From positions 110,780 through 174,779 of the forward strand of contig NZ_CALMYP010000068.1 of NCBI RefSeq assembly GCF_937873615.1: a stretch of 64,000 bases of DNA. The letters are read 5' to 3'. Positions 55,501-63,615 of this stretch are shown here, piece by piece. Position numbers and translations under genes: made by a program. The DNA comes from an uncultured Paracoccus sp. Lineage in GTDB: Bacteria > Pseudomonadota > Alphaproteobacteria > Rhodobacterales > Rhodobacteraceae. The notes under the pieces are model-generated. The model saw only the letters and a program-made list of their open reading frames with translations. It was not told the origin of the DNA and did not search any database. The first letter of the stretch is position 1. The number at the start of each line of letters is the position of its first letter.

Positions 55501-57137
55501 GCGAGGGCGGGCAGTTGCCGGGCATGAAGGTCACGGCGCTGATCGCGCGGCTGCGCCACTCGACGCCGGGGGTCACGCTGATCTCGCCGCCGCCGCACCA
55601 CGATATCTATTCCATCGAGGATCTGGCGCAGCTGATCTATGACCTCAAGCAGATCAACCCGCGCGCCAAGATCACCGTGAAGCTGGTGGCGTCCTCGGGC
55701 GTCGGCACGATTGCGGCGGGCGTGGCCAAGGCCAAGGCGGATATCATCCTGATTTCCGGCCATAACGGCGGCACCGGGGCCTCGCCCGCGACCAGCATCA
55801 AGTTCGCGGGTCTTCCGTGGGAGATGGGCCTGACCGAGGCGCATCAGGTGCTGGCGATGAACAACCTGCGCGAGCGGGTGACGCTGCGCACCGACGGGGG
55901 CCTGCGCACCGGGCGCGATATCGTCATGGCGGCGATGATGGGGGCCGAGGAATACGGCATCGGCACCGCCGCCCTGATCGCCATGGGCTGCATCATGGTC
56001 CGCCAGTGCCAGTCGAACACCTGCCCGGTCGGCGTCTGCACGCAGGACGAAAAGCTGCGCGCGATGTTCAACGGCAGCGCCGACAAGGTGGTCAACCTGA
56101 TCACCTTCTATGCGACCGAGGTGCGCGAGGTGCTGGCCAGCATCGGCGCGCGGTCCCTGGATGAGGTCATCGGGCGCGCCGATCTACTGACCCAGGTCAG
56201 CCGTGGCAGCGCGCATCTGGACGATCTGGACCTGAACCCGCTGCTGATCACCGTCGATGGCGCGGACAAGATCGTCTATGATCGTTCCAAGCCGCGCAAT
56301 GCGGTGCTGGACACGCTGGATGCGGAAATCATCCGCGACGCCGAACGCTTCTTCAGCGCCGGCGAGAAGATGCAGCTGCATTACGCGGTCAGGAACACGC
56401 TGCGCACCATCGGCACCCGCACGTCGTCGATGATCGTGCAGACCTTCGGGATGAGGAACAAGTTGCAGCCCGATCACCTGACCGTCCGCCTGACCGGCAG
56501 CGCCGGGCAGTCGCTTGGGGCTTTCGCGGCGCCGGGCCTGAAGATCGAGGTTTCGGGCGACGCGAACGACTATGTCGGCAAGGGCCTGTCGGGCGGCACC
56601 ATCGTGGTGCGCCCGCCCATGGTCAGCCCGCTGGTCGCCGCCGAGAACGTCATCATCGGTAATACCGTGCTTTACGGCGCCACCGACGGCTTCCTGTTCG
56701 CCGCTGGCCGCGCGGGCGAGCGTTTCGCGGTCCGCAACTCTGGCGCGACGGTGGTGATCGAGGGCTGCGGCACCAATGGCTGCGAATACATGACCGGCGG
56801 TGTCGCCGTGATCCTTGGCCGGATCGGTGCCAATTTCGGCGCCGGCATGACCGGGGGCATGGCTTACCTGTACGACCCGGAAGGGGTGGCCGGCGATTAC
56901 ATCAACATGGAATCGCTGGTGACCTGCCCGGTCACGGTCGCCCATTGGGAAGAGCAGCTGAAATCGCTGGTCGAGCGCCATGCCGAGGAAACCAACTCAA
57001 TCCGGGCGCGCGAGATCCTGGACAATTGGGAGACCGAGAAGGGCAAGTTCCTGCAGGTCTGTCCGAAGGAGATGCTGCCGCTGTTGAAGCACCCGATTGC
57101 CGAAAGCGGCGATCTGGCGGCGATGCCGGCAGAGTGA
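52590..57137 (+). CDS. gltB: glutamate synthase large subunit GltB
   Basis: This 1,515-residue enzyme converts glutamine and 2-oxoglutarate to two glutamates. The N-terminal glutaminase nucleophile is Cys34 (EDEHSSCGVGFVVSLDG), exposed after propeptide removal. Then come the FMN-binding synthase domain with LISGHNGGTGASPATSIKFAGLPWEMGL and the 3Fe-4S cysteines CIMVRQCQSNTCPVGVC at about 1132-1150. The C-terminal beta-helix (GNTVLYGATDGFLFAAGRAGERFAVRNSG) closes it. The ATG at 52590 follows CAGGAGG. It ends at a clear terminator. Confidence 0.98.
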   Translation: MTELPQNWQANEEARREWMAENSLYRAEDEHSSCGVGFVVSLDGKPSRQVVQNGIDALKAIWHRGAVDADGKTGDGAGIHVQIPVPFFYDQIRRTGHEPDHNKLIAVGQVFLPRTDFGAQERCRTIVESEVIRMGHYIYGWRHVPVDTSVLGEKANATRPEIEQILIRDEKGLSQVEFERELYIIRRRIEKAAMAAGVQGLYFCSLSCRSIIYKGMMLAEQVAEFYPDLKDPRFESAFAIYHQRYSTNTFPQWWLAQPFRMLAHNGEINTLKGNLNWLKSHEIRMASNAFGEMAEDIKPIVPGGSSDSAALDAVFEVMVRSGRSAPMTKTMLVPESWSKMVTDMPKAWADMYAYCNSVMEPWDGPAALAMTDGRWVCGGLDRNGLRPMRFVVTGEGLLIAGSEAGMVPVDEASAVEKGALGPGQMICVDMEEGKLYHDAEIKDRLAASQPFGEWIEKVALLSEQMRDLPESHTLTGEELRCRQIAAGYTLEELENVLSPMAEDGKEALASMGDDTPPAVLSKQYRPLSHFFRQNFSQVTNPPIDSLRETRVMSLKTRFGNLKNVLDESSAQTEILLLETPFVANGEFAAMMNLFGDAATRIDCTFPKGAGPDALGEALTRIRNEAEDAVRSGAGHLVLTDEGVSESRVGVPMILATSAIHSWLTRKGLRTFCSLNVRSAECIDPHYFAVLIGCGATTVNPYLAQDSVADRIDRGLLEGSLIDNMRRYRDAVDAGLLKIMAKMGISVLSSYRGGLNFEAVGLSRALVNEYFPGMHSRISGIGLHGIQHKLEEVHSRGFEGGGEELLPVGGFYKLRRSGEKHAWEANTMRLLQLACEKASYDVWKQYSKTMRANPPIHVRDLLDIKPIGKPVPIEEVESITSIRKRFVTPGMSLGALSPEAHMTLNIAMNRIGAKSDSGEGGEDPAHSHPLPNGDNPCAKVKQVASGRFGVTAEYLNACEELEIKVAQGAKPGEGGQLPGMKVTALIARLRHSTPGVTLISPPPHHDIYSIEDLAQLIYDLKQINPRAKITVKLVASSGVGTIAAGVAKAKADIILISGHNGGTGASPATSIKFAGLPWEMGLTEAHQVLAMNNLRERVTLRTDGGLRTGRDIVMAAMMGAEEYGIGTAALIAMGCIMVRQCQSNTCPVGVCTQDEKLRAMFNGSADKVVNLITFYATEVREVLASIGARSLDEVIGRADLLTQVSRGSAHLDDLDLNPLLITVDGADKIVYDRSKPRNAVLDTLDAEIIRDAERFFSAGEKMQLHYAVRNTLRTIGTRTSSMIVQTFGMRNKLQPDHLTVRLTGSAGQSLGAFAAPGLKIEVSGDANDYVGKGLSGGTIVVRPPMVSPLVAAENVIIGNTVLYGATDGFLFAAGRAGERFAVRNSGATVVIEGCGTNGCEYMTGGVAVILGRIGANFGAGMTGGMAYLYDPEGVAGDYINMESLVTCPVTVAHWEEQLKSLVERHAEETNSIRAREILDNWETEKGKFLQVCPKEMLPLLKHPIAESGDLAAMPAE

Positions 57138-57146
57138 TGCGTGAAG

Positions 57147-57174
57147 CGGGGGCCGGGTGGCCCCCGTTTTCTTA
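57147..57174 (+). terminator. intrinsic terminator after gltB
   Basis: CGGGGGCC (57147-57154) pairs with GGCCCCCG (57159-57166) across a 4-base loop, followed by TTTTCTTA. Confidence 0.88.
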
Positions 57175-57201
57175 TGTGCCCGGCCCGCACCGGAGGGTGA
57201 T

Positions 57202-57564
57202 ATGAAACGGACTTTCCTGCCTGCCGTGGTGATTGCGCTTCTTGGCGCTTCGGCCGTTCCGGCGCAGGAAGGTGCCGGGCTGATGGTGCCGGGGACCGTC
57301 TATCGCGGGTTGAACGAGGCGCGCGAACCGGCCCGGGTCGTCTTCGGCACGGATGGCATCGTCGAGATCGCCGAGCCGGGCGCGGATGTCGCCGAACACT
57401 ATGGCTGGCAGCGCAAGGGCGAGCAGATCTGCTTCAGCGATCTTGCGAATCCGACCTCGTTCGACTGCCTGAGCGAAGAAGCGACCCAGGTGAAGGGCGG
57501 CCTGGCACTGCGGAGCGGCGGCCAGATCTGGATGTATCTGGAACCGGACAGTCAGGCCCGGTGA
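57202..57564 (+). CDS. small secreted protein of unknown function
   Basis: This 120-residue protein has a signal peptide (KRTFLPAVVIALLGASAVPAQ). The mature part has two cysteines (ICFSDLANPTSFDCLSE) and no recognised domain. The ATG is preceded by GGAGGGTG. It follows the gltB terminator and so has its own transcription, and its 3' end overlaps the convergent rlmH gene by 13 bp. Confidence 0.72.
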   Translation: MKRTFLPAVVIALLGASAVPAQEGAGLMVPGTVYRGLNEAREPARVVFGTDGIVEIAEPGADVAEHYGWQRKGEQICFSDLANPTSFDCLSEEATQVKGGLALRSGGQIWMYLEPDSQAR

Positions 57565-58019
57565 TAGGGCGCGCCGGCAAGGATGCTGGCGGCGCGGTAA
57601 AGCTGTTCGGCCAGCATCACGCGCACCAGCATGTGTGGCCAGACCATGCGCCCGAGGCTGATCTGCCAGTCGGCGCGGGCGCGCAGGCTGGGGTCCAGCC
57701 CGTCCGCGCCGCCGATGACGAAGCAGATATCGCGGCCCTGATCGCGCAGATCGGCGATCCTGCGGGCGAAATCGGGGGAACTCGGCTGCTCGCCGCGTTC
57801 GTCCATCATCACGACGAAGGCGCCGGGCGGTAGGGCGCGCTCGATCAGCGGGGCCTCTCCGGCCATGCCGGAGCCGCGCTTGTCCTCGACCTCGACCAGA
57901 TGCACGGGCGGCAGGCCGAGATTGCGGCCGGTCTTGGCGTAACGGTCGAGGTAATCGTCGATCAGCGCCAGTTCCGGCGACTTTCGCAGCCGGCCAACGG
58001 CAAGAAGGGTGATGTTCAT
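57552..58019 (-). CDS. rlmH: 23S rRNA pseudouridine-1915 N3-methyltransferase RlmH
   Basis: This 155-residue SPOUT methyltransferase modifies 23S rRNA in the 70S ribosome. It opens MNITLLAVGRLRKSPE and has the SAM-binding knot FVIGGADGL and SLGRMVWPHMLVRVMLAEQLYRA near the C-terminus. The frame is open 12 codons upstream, but the family start is at 58019. In many bacteria rlmH is next to rsfS; here an AGCS symporter gene lies between them. Confidence 0.95.
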   Translation of the reverse strand: MNITLLAVGRLRKSPELALIDDYLDRYAKTGRNLGLPPVHLVEVEDKRGSGMAGEAPLIERALPPGAFVVMMDERGEQPSSPDFARRIADLRDQGRDICFVIGGADGLDPSLRARADWQISLGRMVWPHMLVRVMLAEQLYRAASILAGAPYHRA

Positions 58020-58115
58020 GGCATGGGTTCTGGGCCGCGCAAGGCCAGCCGTCAAGCGATTGCGCCGAAGCGGGGACCACCCGCCGCGTTCCGTGGCGGC
58101 GGGCGGTCGGCTTGT

Positions 58116-59582
58116 CTATTCCGCCGGGACAGTGCCTGCGGGCTGGCTGGCGCCCGCATGGCCCGGCGCATCCGGCCATGCCGTCGGATCGGTATCGAGA
58201 TCGGGGAATTTCGCCGGATCGAAGACCGGCTTCTGCACCCCCGCCTTCAGCTGCGACCTGAAATCGTTGATGATCCGCAGCGCGACCGGGAACAGCATCA
58301 TCAGCGCCAGCAGGTTGACCACGGCCAGCACGCCCATCATCGGATCCGAGAAGGAGAACACCGCTGTCGCCCCCGGCGCCACGGCGCCAACAAAGACGAT
58401 GCCCATCACGATCAGCCGCAGGGCCAGCACCGCCGCGGGGTTATCGGTCATGAAGGTCAGCGCGTTCTCGCCCAGGAAGTAGTTGTACATGATCGACGAG
58501 AAGGCAAAGAGGAAGATCGCCACGGTCAGGAAATACTGCGCCCAGCTTCCGACATGTTCGACCATGCTCTGCTGGGTCAGCGCCACGCCATCCACGCCTT
58601 CGGCGCCCGGCTGATAGACATCCGCCAGAAGAATGACGAAGGCCGTGCAGGAGCAGATGACAATCGTGTCGATGAAGACAGAGAAGCTCTGCGTGATGCC
58701 CTGGCTGACCGGATGCCGGACATAGGCCGTCGCCGCGACATTCGGTGCCGAGCCGAGGCCCGCCTCGTTCGAGAAAAGACCGCGACGCAGGCCTTGCGCA
58801 ATCGCGGCACCCATGCCGCCGGAAACCGCCTCGCGCAGGCCGAAGGCGTTGGCGAAGATCTCCCACAGCACGCCGGGCAGCGAGGTCAGGTTCAGCACGA
58901 TCACCAGCAGCGCCATGCCGATATAGCCGAAGGCCATGACCGGGATGATGACATCGGCGGCCTTGGCGATCCGGTGGATCCCGCCGAAGACGATCACGCC
59001 CGTCGCCAGCGACAGCGCGATCCCCGTCCAGAGCCGGGGGATATGCATCGAATCCAGCGCCGCGCCGGCCACGGTATTGCCCTGGAAGGCGTTGAAGCCG
59101 ATGGCGAAGGACGCGATCAGGCAGATGGCATAGATGATCGCCAGCCAGCGATAATTCTCGCCCAGGCCGTGGATGATCGACTGCGCCGGGCCGCCGCGAT
59201 AGTCGCCGCCCGTATCGGTGCGCTTGTAGAGCTGCGCCAGCGTCGCCTCGATCAGGGAGGTGCACATGCCGACAAGGGCGATGGCCCACATCCAGAACAC
59301 GGCGCCCGGCCCGCCTGCGGTGATGGCCACCGCAACGCCGGCGATATTGCCGCCGCCGACGCGCCCGCCGACGGACACGAAAAGCGCCTCTCGGGCGCTG
59401 ATCTTGTTGGGATCGTTATCCTCGTCGCCCTTCAGCACGTTGAACATGCGCTTGAAGAAGCGAAACTGGATAAGGCCGCTGGCGATGGTGAAAAACACGC
59501 CCAGCACGACCAGGAACGGGACCAGAGCCCAGCCCCATGTCAGGTCGTTGATCACGCCGAATATTCTGTCCAGAAATCCCAT
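58116..59582 (-). CDS. sodium:alanine symporter family transporter (AGCS)
   Basis: This 488-residue membrane protein has about 10-11 hydrophobic segments. Family markers are VGGRVGGGNIAGVAVAITAGGPGAVFWMW, TDTGGDYRGGPAQSIIHGLG and LFSNEAGLGSAPNVAATAYVRHP. It imports alanine or glycine with Na+. The ATG at 59582 follows AGAAGGAT. It sits between rlmH and rsfS, and within a few kb of the glycine-cleavage operon, which fits glycine/alanine use. Confidence 0.93.
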   Translation of the reverse strand: MGFLDRIFGVINDLTWGWALVPFLVVLGVFFTIASGLIQFRFFKRMFNVLKGDEDNDPNKISAREALFVSVGGRVGGGNIAGVAVAITAGGPGAVFWMWAIALVGMCTSLIEATLAQLYKRTDTGGDYRGGPAQSIIHGLGENYRWLAIIYAICLIASFAIGFNAFQGNTVAGAALDSMHIPRLWTGIALSLATGVIVFGGIHRIAKAADVIIPVMAFGYIGMALLVIVLNLTSLPGVLWEIFANAFGLREAVSGGMGAAIAQGLRRGLFSNEAGLGSAPNVAATAYVRHPVSQGITQSFSVFIDTIVICSCTAFVILLADVYQPGAEGVDGVALTQQSMVEHVGSWAQYFLTVAIFLFAFSSIMYNYFLGENALTFMTDNPAAVLALRLIVMGIVFVGAVAPGATAVFSFSDPMMGVLAVVNLLALMMLFPVALRIINDFRSQLKAGVQKPVFDPAKFPDLDTDPTAWPDAPGHAGASQPAGTVPAE

Positions 59583-59876
59583 TCTTGTATCCTTCTTGCC
59601 ATTTCTCACAAGCGTGAGGCAGGGGAGGGCGGAGTTGCAAGCCTGGGTGCACCACATTCCGGCGCGGCGATCAGAACGCACAAAACTTCCGCAGGTATTC
59701 GTTAACCTGCCTTAATCGTGCGTCTATTTTATCGTCAGGTCAATTCATCCCGGTTTCCGGGAGGGTCAGGGCGTTTGTGAATGGGGTTGAATCGGATGCC
59801 GGGCGGCGCAACATCGGGCGCGGCCCCCCGGCGGGATGAGGGGGGACGCGCCGCAGGTCCTGGGGCGCGCGCGCGG

Positions 59877-60260
59877 TCAGTGCGCGGCGGCGTCCGTGCG
59901 CAGGGCCTTCAGCTGGTCGGTGGGCATCCACATCTTTTCCAGCTGGTAGAATTCGCGCACTTCCGGGCGGAAGACATGGACGACGACATCGTCGGTGTCG
60001 ATCAGCACCCAGTCGCCGGCATCCTTGCCCTCGATCCGGGCGGTGCGGCCGGTGGCATCCTTGATGCGCTGCGCCAGTTTCTCGGCGATGGTGACGACCT
60101 GACGGGCGTTGCGCCCCGAGGCGATGACCATATGATCGGCCATGGCAGAGCGCCCGCGGAGGTCGATGGTCACGACATCCTCGGCCTTGTCATCGTCAAG
60201 AGAGGTCAGGATGCGCTCAAGGATCTCGTCGCTGGTCAGATCCTGCGGCGCGGCGGTCAC
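59877..60260 (-). CDS. rsfS: ribosome silencing factor RsfS
   Basis: This 127-residue protein binds uL14 and blocks subunit joining under starvation. It contains SLDDDKAEDVVTIDLRGRS, MADHMVIASGRNARQVV and EGKDAGDWVLIDTDDVVVHVF, all family hallmarks. The GTG at 60260 has no ribosome site. A GGAGG lies 12 codons further upstream, 8 nt before an in-frame CTG at 60296, so the true start may be there. The 294 bp on its downstream side up to the symporter start shows no other gene. Confidence 0.93.
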   Translation of the reverse strand: MTAAPQDLTSDEILERILTSLDDDKAEDVVTIDLRGRSAMADHMVIASGRNARQVVTIAEKLAQRIKDATGRTARIEGKDAGDWVLIDTDDVVVHVFRPEVREFYQLEKMWMPTDQLKALRTDAAAH

Positions 60261-60372
60261 ATTCGGCTGTTCGGCCGATTGGACGTTATTGGACAGGGGT
60301 ATATCCTCCGGTCATCGCGCCTGATCGCCCCGGCGCCGGGATGGGACCAATATAGCACCGAAAGGCGCTTTC

Positions 60373-61734
60373 TCAATCGCCGGAGATCAGTTTCGGCATG
60401 GTCTCGCCGGGGTCTTCGCCCAGAATTCGCACCTCGCGTTGCGGATATGGCACGGAAATGCCGCTTTCCTTGAACGCATCCCAGAGCGCCAGATAGACCT
60501 GTCCGCGCACATTGGTCAGCCCGCCCTGCGCGTCCGAGATCCAGAATCGCAGCACATAATCTATGGAACTGTCGCCGAATTTGGTGATCCAGCAGACCGG
60601 GGTGCGCTGTGCCAGCACCCGTTTGACGGTCATGGCGGCGTTGATCGCCAGTTTCGAGACCTTGTGCGGATCGTCCTTGTAGGATGTGCCGAAATGCACG
60701 TCGAGGCGGACGAAATCGTTGATATGGGACCAGTTCACCACCTGATTGGTGACCAGATCCTCGTTCGGGATCAGATATTCCTTGCCGTCGCGGGTGACGA
60801 CGCTGACATAGCGCGCGCCAAGCGCGTCGATCCAGCCGAAGGTATCGCCAAGGCTGATCACGTCGCCCGGCTTGACCGACTTGTCCAGAAGGATGATGAC
60901 CCCCGACACGAGGTTCGAGACCACCTTCTGCAAGCCGAAGCCAAGGCCCACGCCGACCGCGCCGGAAAACACCGCAAGCCCGGTCAGGTCCACCCCGATG
61001 GAGCGCAGCCCGATGATGATCGCCAGCGTGAACAGCACGATCTGCAGCAGCTTCGCCACCAGAACCCGCATGGTCGGCGACAGATCGGCCGATTCCCCCA
61101 GCCGGCGCGACACCGCCCCGGTGATGAGCCTCGCACCCGCGATCAGCGCCGTCATCACCGCCAGCGCCTGCAGCACCGCCAGCGCCGACAGCCGGACCGA
61201 GCCGATGCTGAGCGCGATGCTGTCCAGCAGATGTCCTGCCTCGGGCGTCATGCCAAGCAGATAGAGCACGGCCCAGATCCAGGCCGCCCATTTGACGATG
61301 CGCCGGGCCAGCGGGTTGGCGATCAGCCGCGACATGAAGGCGATGGCCAGCACGGCGGTGGCGATGGTCGCCGCCTGCCGGATTACCTGGCTGAGCGAGG
61401 GCCAGGTGATCTGCTGCATCACCAGCACCACCGCCCAGGCCATCAGCGTGAACAGGATCAGCCGCAGCCGCCGGTCGATCATCAGCCCGAGGCGCAGCCG
61501 CCATTTCGGCCAGCCCTCGCGGGTCCGCAGCCAGCGCCGCAGCCGGGGTGAGAGGATGCGCGCCAGGACATGCGCGACCACCATCATCGCCAGCACCGCG
61601 CCGACCTGGTTCAGCCGGTGCGGCAGGAACAGGTTGCGCACATAAAGATCGAGCTGCGCCCAGAATCCGCCAGCCGCGTTGATGATCTGTTCAGACGTGG
61701 CCGGGGTTTGGTTTTCCATGGCTCGATTAGACAT
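60373..61734 (-). CDS. MscS-family mechanosensitive channel
   Basis: This 453-residue inner-membrane protein has five or so hydrophobic segments. The conserved pore helix and vestibule start are LTGLAVFSGAVGVGLGFGLQKVVSNLVSGVIILLDKSVKPGDVI and GTFGWIDALGARYVSVVTRDGKEYLIPNEDLVTN-type sequence (DTFGWIDALGARYV). It releases solutes on hypo-osmotic shock. The ATG at 61734 is preceded by GGGCGGTGA; an ATG 15 nt later lacks a ribosome site. Confidence 0.93.
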   Translation of the reverse strand: MSNRAMENQTPATSEQIINAAGGFWAQLDLYVRNLFLPHRLNQVGAVLAMMVVAHVLARILSPRLRRWLRTREGWPKWRLRLGLMIDRRLRLILFTLMAWAVVLVMQQITWPSLSQVIRQAATIATAVLAIAFMSRLIANPLARRIVKWAAWIWAVLYLLGMTPEAGHLLDSIALSIGSVRLSALAVLQALAVMTALIAGARLITGAVSRRLGESADLSPTMRVLVAKLLQIVLFTLAIIIGLRSIGVDLTGLAVFSGAVGVGLGFGLQKVVSNLVSGVIILLDKSVKPGDVISLGDTFGWIDALGARYVSVVTRDGKEYLIPNEDLVTNQVVNWSHINDFVRLDVHFGTSYKDDPHKVSKLAINAAMTVKRVLAQRTPVCWITKFGDSSIDYVLRFWISDAQGGLTNVRGQVYLALWDAFKESGISVPYPQREVRILGEDPGETMPKLISGD

Positions 61735-61825
61735 TCACCGCCCGCATCGGGCAAGTGCCGAGCGGCAACAGGATCGCAAAATTCTCTTGCCAGAATCCCT
61801 GCGCAAGGCTAGGCCATCGCCAGGA

Positions 61826-61990
61826 ATACGGGAGACACTGGCCGCAAGGTCAGGGCCGAAGGAGCAACCGCCCCGGTAAACTCTCAGGCACAAGGGACCG
61901 GTTCCGACAAGAACTCTGAAGAGAGGCCCGTAGGGGCCCGCCGAAGGATAACGATCTCAGGCGCCCGTCATCGGGCAGGGACAGAGGGGG
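61826..61990 (+). promoter_or_regulatory. tandem glycine riboswitch upstream of gcvT
   Basis: Two aptamers are visible. The first has CGGGAGAC, GGCCGAAGGAGCAA, CCGGTAAACTCTCAGGCA and GGACCG. The second has ACTCTGAAGAGAGG, CCGCCGAAGGATAACG, ATCTCAGGC and CGGGCAGGGACAGAGGG. These are the conserved glycine-aptamer cores. It lies about 35-200 bp before gcvT and should switch the glycine-cleavage operon on when glycine is high. Confidence 0.95.
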
Positions 61991-62026
61991 CAGCCAAACC
62001 CGCGCTGATGCGCAAGGAGGATGCCT

Positions 62027-63154
62027 GTGACCGAGACCGCGCTGAAACGCACGCCGCTTTATGACCTTCATGTCTCATTGGGGGGCAAGATGGTGCCCTT
62101 CGCCGGCTGGGAAATGCCGGTGCAATACCCGATGGGGGTGATGGGCGAGCATCTGCACACCCGCGAGAAGGCCGGGCTGTTCGACGTGAGCCATATGGGG
62201 CAGGTGATCCTGCGCGCGCCCTCGGGCAAGGCCGAGGATGCGGCTTTGGTGCTGGAAACCGCGGTGCCGGCGAATGTCGCAGGTCTGCCGGAAGGGCGGC
62301 AGCGTTACGGGCTGTTCACCAATGATGCGGGCGGGATTTTGGACGATCTGATGATCGCCAATCGCGGCGATCACCTGTTTCTGGTCGTCAATGCCGCCTG
62401 CGCCGATCAGGATATCGCGCTGCTGCAGGGGCTGGCGGGCGTGACCGTCGAGCCGGTGACGGATCGCGCGCTTCTGGCGTTGCAGGGGCCGGAGGCCGTG
62501 CGGGTGCTGTCGGCACTGGTCCCCGAAGTGGCGGCGATGAAATTCATGGATGTGGCGATCCTTCACTGGGACGGGGCGGAGATCTGGGTCTCGCGCTCCG
62601 GCTATACCGGCGAGGACGGCTATGAGATTTCCGTGCCCTCGGCGCGGGCGGTCGAGTTTGCGCAAGCCTTGCTGGCCGATGCGGCGGTGGCGCCGATCGG
62701 GCTTGGCGCGCGCGATTCGCTCAGGCTTGAGGCCGGGATGCCGCTTTACGGGCATGACATGGATCAGGGCGTGACCCCGGCGGCGGCGGCGCTCGGCTGG
62801 TCGATCCCGAAGATCCGGCGTGCGGGGGGCGAGCGCGAAGGCGGCTTCCCCGGCGCCGATGCGATCTTGGCCGAACTGGCCTCGGGTGCGGCGAAGACCC
62901 GGATGGGCCTGCGCCCCGAGGGTCGGGCCCCGATCCGCGAAGGCGTGGCGATCTTCGATGCGTCCGAAGGCGGCAATGACATCGGCACGGTCTGTTCGGG
63001 CGGCTTCGGCCCCTCGGTCGGCGGTCCGGTCGCGATGGCGATCCTGCCGGCCTCGCTTTCGGTCGGCGATACCGTCTGGGCGGAATTGCGCGGCAAGCGG
63101 ATTCCGGTGACAGTCGCCGAACTGCCCTTCATCAAACCCGACTACAAGCGCTGA
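62027..63154 (+). CDS. gcvT: aminomethyltransferase GcvT (glycine cleavage T protein)
   Basis: This 375-residue protein transfers the methylene group from the H-protein aminomethyl arm to tetrahydrofolate, releasing ammonia. It has LHVSLGGKMVPFAGWEMPVQYP, LFDVSHMGQV, SGYTGEDGYEI and GLGARDSLRLEAGMPLYGHDM. The start is set by AAGGAGG at 62014-62020: the ATG at 62021 touches it, whereas the GTG at 62027 is at the right spacing. It is first in a riboswitch-controlled gcvT-gcvH-gcvP operon. Confidence 0.97.
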   Translation: MTETALKRTPLYDLHVSLGGKMVPFAGWEMPVQYPMGVMGEHLHTREKAGLFDVSHMGQVILRAPSGKAEDAALVLETAVPANVAGLPEGRQRYGLFTNDAGGILDDLMIANRGDHLFLVVNAACADQDIALLQGLAGVTVEPVTDRALLALQGPEAVRVLSALVPEVAAMKFMDVAILHWDGAEIWVSRSGYTGEDGYEISVPSARAVEFAQALLADAAVAPIGLGARDSLRLEAGMPLYGHDMDQGVTPAAAALGWSIPKIRRAGGEREGGFPGADAILAELASGAAKTRMGLRPEGRAPIREGVAIFDASEGGNDIGTVCSGGFGPSVGGPVAMAILPASLSVGDTVWAELRGKRIPVTVAELPFIKPDYKR

Positions 63155-63165
63155 GGAGCGTCTCC

Positions 63166-63525
63166 ATGCTGAAATACACCGAAGAACACGAATGGCTGCA
63201 ACAGGATGGCGACGAGGTGATCGTCGGCATCACCGCCCATGCCAGCGAGCAACTGGGCGATGTGGTCTTTGTCGAACTGCCCGAGGTCGGTCGCGAGGTC
63301 GAGAAGGGCGAGGAGATCGTGGTGATCGAATCGGTGAAGGCGGCCTCGGACATCGTGGCGCCGATTGCCGGGGTGATTACCGCCGTGAACGAGGATCTGC
63401 CCGACAATCCCGGCGCGGTGAACGACGACGCGATGACGGCCTGGTTCTTCCGCATCAAGCCCGCCGCTGGTGAGAGCATCGACGGCTTCATGGATGAAGC
63501 CGCCTATAACGCGCTGATCGGCTGA
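63166..63525 (+). CDS. gcvH: glycine cleavage H protein
   Basis: This 119-residue lipoyl carrier shuttles the aminomethyl group between P, T and L proteins. The lipoylated residue is Lys58 in VIESVKAASDIVAP. It opens LKYTEEHEWLQQDG, as in the family. It is 11 nt after gcvT. Confidence 0.98.
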   Translation: MLKYTEEHEWLQQDGDEVIVGITAHASEQLGDVVFVELPEVGREVEKGEEIVVIESVKAASDIVAPIAGVITAVNEDLPDNPGAVNDDAMTAWFFRIKPAAGESIDGFMDEAAYNALIG

Positions 63526-63532
63526 GGCCGGA

Positions 63533-63583
63533 CCGGGGGCGCTGCCCCCGGACCCCCGAGATATTTGGACACCAAAGAAGGCG
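63533..63583 (+). repeat. GC-rich hairpin repeat between gcvH and gcvP
   Basis: CCGGGGGC (63533-63540) and GCCCCCGG (63544-63551) form a perfect 8-bp stem with a GCT loop. ACCCCCGAGATATTTGGACACC and AAAGAAG follow. I associate this kind of block with dispersed intergenic repeats of Rhodobacteraceae. It could act as a processing or stability element within the gcv transcript. Only one copy was noticed here. Confidence 0.6.
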
Positions 63584-63615
63584 GGTTCGTCCCGCTTGCC
63601 GGAGATGAAGACAGC

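Noticed and set aside
52575-55844. Reverse open frame of about 1,090 codons opposite gltB
   Set aside because: An antisense shadow of gltB with no motifs and biased composition; gltB is unmistakable on the forward strand.
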